This document shows positions 1 through 11,700 of a stretch of DNA of 64,000 nt, piece by piece (position 1 is the stretch's first letter; each line of letters starts with the position of its first letter). Made by a program: the position numbers and the translations under genes. The notes under the pieces were generated by a model. That model was not told the DNA's origin, did not search any database, and worked only from the letters and a program-made list of their open reading frames with translations. Origin of the DNA: Macropodus opercularis (Eukaryota; Chordata; Actinopteri; Anabantiformes; Osphronemidae); the NCBI GenBank assembly GCA_030770545.1, contig CM061102.1, positions 14,562,501 through 14,626,500 on the forward strand, given 5' to 3'.

Positions 1-1574
1 AGAAGTAGCCGGATAGAGGCCTCACAGACACGGACACACACAGTAGGACAAGCTGTATCTTTCAGCTTCTTTAATTTTTGATGTTTTGAATTTGAATTGG
101 TGCTATTCATCCTTGCATTAGCGCTTTTTCTTTATAAGGAAGCTTTTATAGGACTTACTGTACAGATCAATACTGTAGCAACGGAACTTGCACAGCAATC
201 TTTGAACTTCTGAACTTAACTCTTTATCATCACGTAGGGTCTGGTATGATTGATTTTCATTATGGCGGTGTAATATCAATGGCTGGGTCATCAGCATGTT
301 TTCCAGCACCCTCGAAGGATGTGCCCCACATTTGAAATTTGATTGCAGCCTTGAGAACACCAATCTAGGTGAGTATAATTTGCCTGAACAGCCAGACGCA
401 AAACACTTAATGCAATGGCTTTATTATTTTTTGTCCCCCACTCTGACACTGCCAGAATTATTATTGATACTAGTTCTGATTCAGTGTCTTGAATATATTT
501 CCTGCAGAGTTTAATAAATACTACACTATAATACTAATTACTAAATATCAGTATAATAGTATCATTCGTGGAATTTCAGTCATGGTGTATCCAACTACTA
601 TATGCTGCATTAATTATGCGAAATAGTGCAACAGCTGCCAGACATGTTATTCCAACATCATCATCCATTGTATGGATGAGACAAGTGAAGCTGGGATGAC
701 ATAAAGTAACAGCAGGAAAAGTGCTTTTATGTCTTGTAACATTGTAGATTTTACTGGTTTTGCATGTTAACTTCTCAGACTTGGAAAAAATGCCAAGTAG
801 TGTAATTTGACCCTCATTTAATAAATTGTCATCTGCAGACGTCTGCCTGGGGAAAGAACTGCCATAGATTTTTCAAATGATCAATTATCCATTGTACTGT
901 GTTATTGTTCTAGAGCTAATTCTACTAAGCATCTCATGGGCATTAATCTTAGTCAGTATTAGAATTTCTGTATGTCTTATGAATATACTTTTCTTTTACC
1001 AATACCTCCAGCTGGGCTAATGTGAATATTATGGGGAAAAAAAACACTTGGCACTGGCATTTCCAGGCTGTTCCTCTTGTCAAATATTTCCAAGATGACT
1101 GCCTACTCAAACATTTGAGGGAGACAAAGAGATTGCTGTCCTCATCACTGTCATCGAAAATCCCGGTCCTGGTTTGAAACGCAGCACTGGGCCGTACAAG
1201 CAGGTTTTCTTCCCCCTTGTAAATATTGTGCTAAGTAGCATATCACGTTAGGTAAACACAATGTAAGCCAGGATGATTGCACATATTAATTCACTAGAAA
1301 GCTAATTGGCTGTGTTTGCTTTTGTCTGGTCTCTGTAGATCCACAGCAGCTGAGAGAGAAAAGACAGAAGCTTTTATGTAGTGCATGTTGTTAAGTGAGA
1401 GACATTTGCATATGCATACTGTATGATGAACTACAAGGGTGATCTTCTTCAAATTAAAGTATTTAAGATACCATAAATAAATCATTAAATTAAGAGTTAG
1501 ATAATATAGACTAAAAGGATAAAAAGTCACTTTTATTTTGGCTCAGTCTATTTTATTACAGTTTTTGGCTTTGA
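1..1574. other. non-coding, no gene seen
   Basis: AT-rich sequence with frequent stops in all frames. The two short reading frames near 118-514 lack any recognisable domain or signal peptide and are treated as chance. It lies about 20 kb upstream of the only recognised exon, so it is either intergenic or inside an intron of a longer isoform that starts further left. Confidence 0.7.
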
Positions 1575-1607
1575 CTCATTTAAAGAGAAAAGCTCTCTTT
1601 AAATGAG
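1575..1607. repeat. perfect 14-bp inverted repeat (hairpin)
   Basis: The left arm at 1575-1588 (CTCATTTAAAGAGA) and the right arm at 1594-1607 are exact reverse complements separated by five bases. It directly precedes MITE-like copy 1, where that element's missing left half would be expected, so it may be a rearrangement product of the insertion. No transcript or function can be inferred. Confidence 0.75.
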
Positions 1608-1617
1608 CTCTTTAAAA

Positions 1618-1828
1618 AGCTCAAACACACACACAAGGGTTGGCTCAAACAGCCTTCGTGGGTGTTACATCCTAGCAATGAACACGTGTGGGTCTTCTGA
1701 TGAACAAGTTCATCCAACCGTTCATCTAAATAAAGCGTGTTGTGACTTATCATCTGTCTGCGGCTGTTTTATCCAACCCCTGAGCGCCCCCTGTTTTTCA
1801 TTTTGACCCTTCAAAGGCTGAATGCGGG
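1618..1828 (+). mobile_element. palindromic MITE-like element, copy 1 (left end lost)
   Basis: This is the first of three related copies (others at 5448-5733 and 14000-14206). It shares the stretch with ACAAGGGTTGG, AGCCTTCGTGGGTGTTACATCC, GATGAACAAGTTCATCCAACC, GCGTGTTGTGA and GGCTGTTTTATCCAACCC. The right end reads as a degenerate version of the terminal repeat of copy 2 and finishes in GGG followed by TAAA, one base from a TTAA target. The left terminal repeat is absent or replaced by the hairpin at 1575-1607. It encodes no transposase, so it would be a non-autonomous DNA element. Confidence 0.7.
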
Positions 1829-4800
1829 TAAAGATGGATGTAGACAGTTCTAGTGGTGAAGGAGATATCTTGGTCAAAGATGATACCAAGATTTTTCACA
1901 GAACCTGAAGGCCAGCATTAAGTCATTATCTGTACAGTATCTATAGGTTTGAGATGTTTGGGCTCAAATGAAGAACGCTACAAGAGATCCAAGCTTCATG
2001 GCTTTTCACCAAGTTTGACTAATTGGTTTGTTTTATGTGGCTTTTCAGATAAATATAACTTGGTATCATCTGCGTCAAAATGAAAATGCGTTGGTAGCGT
2101 TTACTAATATTACCTTGAAGAGACATGTACAGTATAGAGTGAACAGTTTAGATACATGTGGAACTCCAAAGCTAAATTTGGTGGTTATGGAACTTTTCAT
2201 TGTAACATGATCATTTTGCGATCTGTGCAGTTAAATAAGCCGCCACACGGGCAACAGTATCTAACCGTGAGGCATCAAAAAGACAATCCATCTGTTCATG
2301 AGTAGGGATAAGACGCCAGCTACATGTGAATGAAGAATCTAGTGTAGTGGATTTTATTTACTACTGGAAGATTAGTTATAGTAAATTCAAGTCTTAATAA
2401 AATGGTCAGATTTCATTTTACATACTGTAAACCATATGTTCTGGTGTTGGGCCTTCTGAGTGAAAGCGGAAATCAAGAAAATTTTAGGCATCCGCAAAGA
2501 AGGCTACAGTTAAAAGTAAAATAGGAGGGATTTGTAAGAGGTATGACCATTACATGTACCAAACAAATATTAATTTTGATAATCAGTCTTGACCTTGTAG
2601 AGCATCACCATTATAGCTCTTCTGTAACTGTTCAATGTGGATTGTTTTGCTATAAAACGAGCAAGTTAGATTTTTTTTCTCCTTCCTCATTACAACATTT
2701 TTATACTAAACATTCATTAAGGAAGACTGATGGCGAGCTTTTCTCTGTGAGACTTGCATATACGAGGATGCCAGTTTTCCAAAGACATCCTGTCCAAACA
2801 GATAGCAATCACTTATTTTCTTTAATTGGTGGCTTTTGAGCTTTTCTGAAAGATTTGTTTACGAGAACTGTAAATGGTGGTAGCCCAAGATGATGCATCT
2901 GGGTGCAGAAAACTGTTTATAAAACTGTGTCTGTAATGAAATAATGGTTGACTTGGTGGTGATAATGACAGTTCACACTGTGACAAGTGCTCCCATGAAT
3001 GTATGACAGTCTTGTAACACTCTTGGACTTTCTGGGGCCACTAACAACACAGATGTGTGTGTGGGATAAAATATATGTTAATTTAGATGAATTGTGCTAC
3101 ATACTGTGCTAATACTTCTCTAAATTAAGTGTCATCTTCTACTAAAGTGAACTTTATACATAAAGAGAACACAAACATAAATGAGATAATATGTGTTGTG
3201 TTATTTTTAATTGGCCTATAATAATAGCTCATAGAATTTGCCATTTTTTTTTTAGCTTAAAGATAGTAAATGGGTTTTTATTGTCTCATTAAATTTTGCA
3301 AAACATAACATTCTTATCAGCATAGCTAATTAATGATTACATATCCTGATTGGATTGAAGTGATTTGTTCATCCTGTGTAAATACGTGTACTTTACACCT
3401 GGCTTTTCACTCAAGTCTTATTCTCTCAGGATTTCTCAACATTGTATAATACATGTATTTGACATGTAAGAACTTCTTACATGTCAAATATGTCACCCAG
3501 TCATATTTTTGAAAGGACACATAAATTTGCAAATATCAAGGTTTAGGCTTAGCTCAGTTTATCACACTTTCTTGTTAATGTAAAATAAGAGACAGCAGGT
3601 CTGAGAAGTGGACAATTACATCTTTGATTCTAGATAGAACAATACATACGTGGTTTTCATTCTGCTGATAAAATCCCTAATGATATCATTTATTTCCAAA
3701 TAATATTAATACTACAGAATGTGCCTTGAGATTATTTTTCGTATCATCAGCACTATGTAAATGAACTGAATTAAACATTTTTTTTATTCTAGTTTATTAT
3801 CTAGTGAAACACATCATGTGATAAATATGACAAAGATGAGGAAGTAGTACATTTTAGGTAAAATGTTTTCTTTTGTAGTAAATTTACTAATTATATTTTT
3901 GAGCCTAAACCCAAACAAAGCTAACAGTTTACTGCTAAAAGTTTCCACCATTCACCTTTATAACTATCAAGCAAGACAACAATTCAGCAACCGTTTTGGT
4001 TCATGGTGCCTAAAGGGGGCGCAGCTTCAACAAGATCCCTCCTTACATTGGGGCGCAACACTAGCTCATGGTTGGATGTGAAGAACTAGTACAAGTTTTA
4101 AAGCCTGACATACACATGTAAAAACATAATGTGCTACAGCTAGTCAGCAGTTGCAGTATGTGCCCCTGTAAACCTGAACAGTTTGGTGGTGGGGAGTTAT
4201 GGTCAGGGGAAGGCACATCCTATCCTTGGAGATCAAACAGATCTCAGTTTCAGGGCCAGTACTTCTCCAAGGTCCTGGGGTGAAACTCTCCGATGGTCAG
4301 ACCTTGCACTTGTGTAGTGGACACTGGGTTCACTGGGTTAAGGAGGTAGTGATGCAGTAATGCTATTTAAACACACCTTTGCCTTTTTATGTACATGTTA
4401 AGTCAAAGAGATATTATGTGATGTTACATCACCATGTATCATGACATAATATCTAGCAGTAATGACACAGACATGGGAGGATCTGCATACTTTTCTAGAG
4501 CACTTTTCACAGGACTGACCAACAGAACTGAGTTTTACTTAACAGAAACCATCTTTCTATTTAGTATTTTAAAGTACACACAGAAACTGTTGGTTGACCT
4601 TGTGGAACATTTCAAATCTACGCCCTTGTTGTTGAAATGCTGAGCTTTTTTTAGACACAGTTTAGGCCATTTGGATGTTGCCACTAATATTTCATTTGAG
4701 CATAGCCACAGGCTGATAATAAACGTGGCCTTTAAAGAGTCAATGAGACAGAAATTAGTGCTCAGTTTCTGATAGAATTATGGGTAGGAGCTGTCAGCTA

Positions 4801-5447
4801 AATGGTGAGACTGATGACAATGTCACCCAAATGCCAAATGACAGAAACTACTTTCACTCTGAGATATGCTTGTCCTCCAGTGTCCTTTAATGTCATTTAC
4901 CCCTCCACTCACTGAAAAACAACATAGCTGCGAAATTACGATATGGTGTGACTAATATTACAGCTTTGATATATAAATTACATTTTGTAAGTTTAAGTTA
5001 TAGTTCCTGGATTGTATGAGTTTGGACCATCTCTCTGAGATCAACTAAAAGTGTACAAGACCGTAGAATTGTTCATTTACATAAATACATACTGTCATCT
5101 CCAGTAGTTACATTAATAAGAATCATAGCAACACTCCTTACTACTGTATATAATGTATATTTTGAAGAAATACTGTAGCCAGAGTTTCAACAAACATTTT
5201 ACAGTAGTATCACCAACACGTGTTAGTTCCAGAAATAAGCTGAGCGCACCTCTTGGGCAAGAATAGAGAAAATTAATTAAGGTCTGCCATTGCGAAGGAT
5301 AAGAAGCAACATTCAGCAACTCACAGCCCAAGGCGTGGTTGTGGTCTCCTGAGTTAAGTTCAGCAGCTTGAACATGGCATGGCTAGATGTGTGGGGAGAC
5401 TCTGAGGGCAGGGGGGAAGACTCAGGTGAGAGTGGTCGGGTGATTAA
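1829..5447. other. non-coding, no gene seen
   Basis: AT-rich sequence between MITE-like copies 1 and 2. Apart from the strong hairpin at 3456-3490 I see no repeat family, RNA gene or exon with good splice sites. Short reading frames (for example 2543-2839 and 4434-4643) show no domain. Confidence 0.65.
3456..3490. repeat. perfect 17-bp inverted repeat with 1-nt centre
   Basis: Arms at 3456-3472 (TATTTGACATGTAAGAA) and 3474-3490 are exact reverse complements around a single C at 3473. A short ACAT match also occurs just outside the arms with one base offset. The loop is too short for a folded RNA stem, so as DNA this is a near-perfect palindrome able to extrude as a cruciform. It contains no known gene signal. 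Confidence 0.85.
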
Positions 5448-5733
5448 CCCTCGTGCAACCTTCGAGGGGTCAAAATGTAAAATAGGGGGCGCTCAAAGTT
5501 CAAAAACCACACAAGGGTTGGATAAAACAGCCGCAGACAAATGATACATCACAACACGCTTCATCTAGACGAACGGTTGGATGAACTTGTTCATAATAGA
5601 CCCACACGTGTTCATTGCTTGGATGTAACACCCACGAAGGCTGTTTTATCCCAACCCTTGCGTGTGTTTTTGAGTTTTGGCGCCCGCTATTTTACAGTGA
5701 GGTCGATTTGAATCCTCGAAGGCTGCACGAGGG
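5448..5733 (-). mobile_element. palindromic MITE-like element, copy 2 (full length)
   Basis: This is the most complete copy, about 286 bp. Its ends are inverted repeats of roughly 27 bp: CCCTCGTGCAACCTTCGAGG at the left, and at the right the reverse complement of CCCTCGTGCAGCCTTCGAGG. Inner arms repeat the palindrome (ACAAGGGTTGGATAAAACAG on the left, mirrored by CTGTTTTATCCCAACCCTTG on the right). The left end abuts TTAA; the right flank is AGAA, so a TTAA duplication is only half preserved. CCC termini plus a TTAA target suggest the piggyBac type, which is inference. The core is reversed relative to copies 1 and 3. No coding capacity. Confidence 0.8.
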
Positions 5734-8620
5734 AGAAACTGGTAACGGGAGACAGAGGGGGTGAAACTGGGAAGTGGGCGTGACATGAGGCAAGAGAATG
5801 TGGCTGGAGAGAGTGTGAGAAAATGTAGGTCCAGGGTTCATGACGCTAAATCCCACCATTTGGTGTTGCACTGCAATTCCACTATACTGTAGGTGTTTTA
5901 AATGGGCGCGTGTACCTTAAAATGCATACATCTACTTTCAGGATTTTCATCAGAGAGAAACATAGAGTTTACTGAAACTCCCCCTGAAATGGCATATGCC
6001 CTAGTGGTATAGTACTGTTTATTGGTACATGTACTAAAAGAAATGTAATGTAATGTAATATTTTCCATTTGTCTTTTTATTTTTACAAACCTATTCCTCA
6101 CAGTATAACAAAAAGGGCCCTTTTTACATGGGCCACCTACAATAACTAGACATTAATTTTAAGAAGCTGGTAGATGCCTCGAGAAAGTGCAGTTATTTTT
6201 CACACAGCCCTGTCTATACTTTTGATTGTACCACTGGCATGTTGGCACTTTGTCCGCCCACAGCATGTTGCATGACGGCCTTCCCACAATGCAGAGCACT
6301 TAGTCACAGGGCCGCTCGGCTACGTACGGTTATTTCCTCTCATCTGTCACAATTTGGTTGCTTCAAACGCCAGTGAATCACACCGCTGTTGAACGGCTGC
6401 AGATGTTTTGTACAAATGAGCCACATCCTAACAGTCTCCCCTAATTAGACTATTGTTACGGGAAGGGGCAGTTGTGCATATTATTAACAAACCATTACAG
6501 TGAGTGCCTTTCGTCCGTCATAAAACCCAGCTCTAATTGGGCGTGTAGGCTGTTATTTATCTGATGGGCCAGAACGGCCATTATTTTTCCTCTTCAAAGC
6601 AAATAGATCTTATTAGCATGTTTTGTCAGTGTGCCGCTGTGTTAATTTGGTGTTGCACCCTGGTTCGTTCGCTGATAGCGAGGTGTGGGACTTTGATATC
6701 GCAGTGTAAATAACCCTTTCATTCAATGCACCTGTGGGTTGACACGTTTTTCAGTGGAGTTTTTTTTTTTTCTTTGTACCTAGGTCCTGTAAAAGGGCTG
6801 TGTGGAGTTCATTTATCTTTCTCTTACACTTTGAGGCTGCTGCTTTCTTCTGTGTTGACTTCTGTTCCAAAACTACTCATGCAAGACACGCCACTAATGC
6901 GTTGTACTGAGCTTGCCTGTCAGCCTAAACGCCCTAACAGACTACCAATAAAAAGACTTTGGCTTTCTCAAGTGATAAGGATCATCCTCAAGCACAATAT
7001 AAGCATATTGCAAACAAAATAAAACAGTATGTATAAAGGATGTGCTATTTAATGAAAATATGTGATACAACGAAATGCCTCTGACACAATTCATGTTAAC
7101 TGTCTCAAATGTATCCATTTTTATTTTACCTTCAATCTTAATTTGCGGTGTTTAAGCTTATGAGACATGTGAATATTTATTCACTTGGATGTTTAGTCTA
7201 TGGGAGAAGCAGTTGTGTGTAATTATATGTATGGAAATCTTGCCCTTGGTTCAGTGATTCCACTTGGCCATTAAAGTCAGCGGAGAAAACTAGATTTCAA
7301 AGGGAAAAAAAAAAAGCCCAGTAACTTACAGTGCTTCATCCATCTTAAGTCTAACTTCATATAAATTCAGCAGCGAGCTCCTCGTCTGATACTGACGACT
7401 GCAGGCTCCTCGCAGTGAATGCACAAAACGTTTAGTATACAGAAGTTTCAGTTGACTGGGACCTGAATATTAAATCCGGAATCTCTGCTGTTTTGTGACG
7501 CTTGATGCCCATTTCATGTTTCCAGGGCCAAGCTCTGTACTGCTGAAGACAGTAAAGACAGATTGTCCTGTGGGAAATATCAAGTGAAGTGCACCGTACA
7601 GCATATACTTCTATAGAACCCTTGTACATCAAACTGTCATTGTACAGTTTTCAGACTTTGAACCTCGGTAAAGGCGTCCTGAAAGATATTTATTCGTTCA
7701 GGACAGTGAAGAGGAACAAATCTGATGTTGAGTATTATTGCTATTTTTTTTACTGTTAAAATTGTGCTACTTTTGTAAAACATTCCCATCAACTAAGATA
7801 AACTGTAATATGACATATGGATATCTATATGATAAATAACAATATATAATCAGGCAGAGACCTGGCGACTGTGGTGAGGTGTGTATGTGAGACTAATTAA
7901 TCAGGAGTCAGAAACAGCTGGGGACGGGGGGCAAGACATGGATCCGGGTGTAATTGTGTGAATACAGAGCAGCTGAGGCAGGACAGGTGACGAGACGCAG
8001 TGAGAATGTACAATGAGCGAGTGTGTAAATGTACAGTATGGCTGGGGCTGATTGCAGGGGTGTAGCTGAAAGGGATGTCCAAGGATGAGAGACGAGAAAA
8101 ACAAAGAAAAATAGAAGTCCTGGCAGGAATCCTAACAGCTGGTGGTAGAGTTATGTACATTGCTCATTTCCTACCATCCACCAAGTGCCTCGGATCACTT
8201 CAACAGCTCATACAGTACATCAAGCTTTACTTAATAAAGTGCAACAATAAGACAAATTAAAGTTAACAATAAATGTGACTATAAATCAGTTTCATGGGGC
8301 TGTTTAAAAATTTATCTGACCCACAGAGACAATTGTTTTAGTGAGTTTAAGGTGTTGTATGAAGAATAATATATAGATCTTTGACTAAATATGTGAAACT
8401 TCAAATTATAAAAATGTATCTTGTACAATACCTGCATGATAATAACCCTGCGCTGTATGTGGGACAGTGGGGTGGCCAGGACTCCCACTGACACATGCCT
8501 CGTAAACTGTGGAAGACTGTCTATCATGCAACATTCCTGCAGCTACTGTGAATGCGATAGAAACCAAATAAAATGTATCATCTATGGAATAAACTCATTT
8601 TATTTGATGTGTGAATGACA
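5734..8620. other. non-coding; possible conserved element 6430-6720
   Basis: No gene is visible. Around 6430-6720 the sequence is compositionally even and holds homeodomain-type cores (CTAATTAG, CTAATTGG) and little simple repeat, so it is a candidate conserved non-coding element; only an alignment with other fish could show this. 7870-8060 resembles dispersed repeat sequence but I cannot name a family. Confidence 0.5.
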
Positions 8621-8621
8621 A

Positions 8622-8661
8622 AAATAAATAAATAAAACAACAATAAATAAATAAAACAACA
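8622..8661. repeat. A-rich tandem duplication of about 20 bp
   Basis: The unit AATAAATAAATAAAACAAC occurs twice in succession. It lies about 40 bases before the GT/GA microsatellite and resembles the A-rich tail of a retroposed sequence, although no body is recognised upstream. Confidence 0.6.
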
Positions 8662-8700
8662 ACATCACAAAACACGTATAGAACAATGTCAATGTAAATT

Positions 8701-8710
8701 GTGTGTGTGG

Positions 8711-8742
<32 letters not shown>

Positions 8743-8743
8743 G
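8701..8743. repeat. compound (GT)n(GA)n microsatellite
   Basis: About 20 bases of GT with one interruption run directly into about 12 GA units, ending in a short GGGAGA. Typical vertebrate compound microsatellite and likely length-variable. Confidence 0.95.
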
Positions 8744-11700
8744 GGAGATTATCTGTATGTGTGTGTGGTAGATGACTCCATGACTTTTATTACTTGGGCA
8801 CCTCTCTCTGCTCTTTTTATTGCTTTAATGATTGGGGTTTGCAGTTGGGGGTTTACATTCCAGTTGACTTCTCATGTGTGATAAGACAAGCTCCTAGGGG
8901 AGCTCATTGAAGAAGAGCTGTCATGCATTGCTGATACCGCTCTTGAATTCAGGATGCTGAGATGTGAGAAAGTGTAAGCGTTTAGTGTGTGTTCAGATGC
9001 CAAAAAAATGCTGAAAATACACAGGTTGAAAGATCATATTTTCATATGTGTTTTGCTGGGTTGAATAAACCCTGTTAAGGCTTGATGCTTAAGATATACT
9101 GTAGTTTGTGTAGAAATATCAATTCCTGACAGTCACAGTTGATATACATTAAAGTTTCGTATGAAATGAATTATAACAAATATATAATAAATTCTTTTCT
9201 CTTTTCGAAGTATAGTAATGTCATAAAAAGTGCAGGAATGCCCTAAAAATTATTTAGCATGTTTGTGGTTCATCCTGAGTTGAATGTTAATCTGAACTTG
9301 CGTGGTTTGTTAAAAGTTGACTTTACACCAAAAAATTAAAGACCTTCCGACTGAAAAGGAATTCAGTTGTATTGCACTTGCTAAGGGCCTGTGGTGTTTT
9401 AACAAGCGAGCTTCAGACGAGCTGATACCATACGTCTGTCTGAGCCCCAATTTACAGGCCAGTGCCAGTAAATGCGTGACAATGAAAGCACAGACATTTG
9501 AGTCATTAGACGCAAGGTTATGAGAGTAAGGAATTCATGGCCTCTGAACCAATCCCTTGGCTAGTCAGTCAATTCGGTCAGTCTAAGCAAAGGGAACTTC
9601 TTCAAATCATTATATTCTTCAAAATCATCAGGCACCTGAAATGTCTATTTCTGACTGGATTCCTCATTTATTCCAGTCATTTATTGTATAAAAACTGCAA
9701 CAGGAAAAATCATTAAGCATAGATAAACACAGAATATCACTGACTTTGAAGTGGATTCATTGTGTGTTTGTACGTGTGTGGGGAGTGGGTGTTAAAGTCT
9801 GAGTCCTGAAAAATATACGATATTGTTTTCAAGGATTAGCACTGGCACTGTTGAAAAACGAAAAATAAAAAAGTAAAATGCTTCAAAGTGGTTAGAATGC
9901 AGCTAAATCCTCAGGTGAATAGAACAGTAGTGGTTGGTAAATTGCCGTAACCTCCAAATGAACTTTCTTTGCCAAGTCTGCAGTTGTCTCCCATCAAAGC
10001 TGTTTGTGAGCATCATTACTTTAAAACCACAACACACCTTAATCAGTTACCTTTGAAGTCGATGCAGATAATGACCACACTACTTTGGACCAGTTCACAG
10101 CAACACGCAGGCTGCAGAGGAAGAATACGATAGACAAAGCAAAACAGTGTGTTTCATAAGTAGATCTTCATAGTTCCACTTGGTTTTACTGTTGATATTA
10201 TATTACTAAACATGTCTTATGGCGTAATCTAAAGCAGCAAAGCGCCCCCACAACATTACATCCCCACCTCCAAGCTTGACTTTATTTTTGGGGAATATTC
10301 TGTTTGGTTTATGTCAGTTATGCCTCTATCTTATGACTCATCGTTCTCCCTGGTTTTACAGTTATGTATGCGTGTTTAAACCTGAACTATGAAAAGGGAA
10401 TAAAGGGGAGCACGATGATACAGTACTGCCTTTAATAGTGCTAGGCTGGCGTTTCTACACTCCTGTGTCATCAGAGTCAGTCAGAACAGTAATGGTGAAA
10501 CCTTTATATAAGCTGAGTATATACAGTATGTTCTTCTGTGGTCAGGGACAGGACAATGCACAAAGTGTAATGCCCCAATATGCTCCTGAAGCGGCGGGAC
10601 TGTGATTTGCATGCACATACTGTCGTTGCGTTATTATCCATATTCTCAGTCCTTATGGCAGTTTTGTTATGAGAGAAATCTTTAAAGGTCTCTTTGTTTG
10701 TCCAATATAAACAAAGCCACAGGCACAGTCATCCTATCCATCTTTGCACAGAGATAGTTTCATAACGGCTGTTTTTTTCATCCCACTTGAGTTTGCAGCT
10801 TTTTTTTATTTTTTCTCCAATTTCATTTTTTATTAATTTTCCTGAAGCTACTGAGCAGCTTGTGGCTCTTGGAAAGATGGCTAAATTACCGTATCTGAAA
10901 GCCATAAATTACGCTTCGGTTTCGACTGGCTATCAGTATAACTCAGAGCGCCATGACACGACAGATCCACTCTTAACTGCAGTCTGTATTTGCTTCCTCC
11001 TGCTAATCAACATCCTCCCTTGGAGGTGTTCCCATCAGTGGGGATGAATTTACCATGTCAAAGGTGACGGAGAAAGGCGAGCGATCTCCCTGTGCCTCCT
11101 CCCCTCAAGCCGGCAAATTCCCTACTTCATCTGGTTGTCCTCCAGCCGCCCATTTTGTGGCCAAATGGAGAGTGAAGTGCACACAACCATCTGTGCAATG
11201 AGGTAGAGGGGAGCTAATAGTTCCACACAAGGGATCAAAATCTCATCACTCTTAAACCTCTAAGGAAAGCCAAGTTGTAAACGGCCTTCTCAGTTGGACA
11301 AACCATTTCTCTCTAATGGGCTGCTGGCAAGAGAATTAGGAGAAGAGGATGGACACAGCCTTGCCCTCCTACAGTAAATTCAATACCAATATAATTCTGG
11401 AGAAGTTTCATTTTTATCCAAGCTCCAACATCTAAAGCAGAAAAATTGAATGACACTTTCTTTAAAAGCTGTCATCAGTCTATAGTTGTCAACCAGGATT
11501 TGTCCTCACAGTGTTTGTATTAACATTACAAATAGTATAGTCTGTGTTCTTTGAGTCCTTTCCCTACAATCGTCTTTTGCCTCGAGCCCTGTGCTGAGTT
11601 GATTGATTATAGATTTAATAAACAATAGTGTCTTACTGTTTTCAACGGTTTGAAGTCTGTTCTACTCTTTTCTGTAGTTGTGATTTTGAGCTGCCGTTAC

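Noticed and set aside
10230..10380. Possible antisense Tc1 relic (CATCCCCACCTCCAAGCTTG)
   Set aside because: Only a short phrase resembles Tc1 sequence; no transposase motif could be read in any frame.
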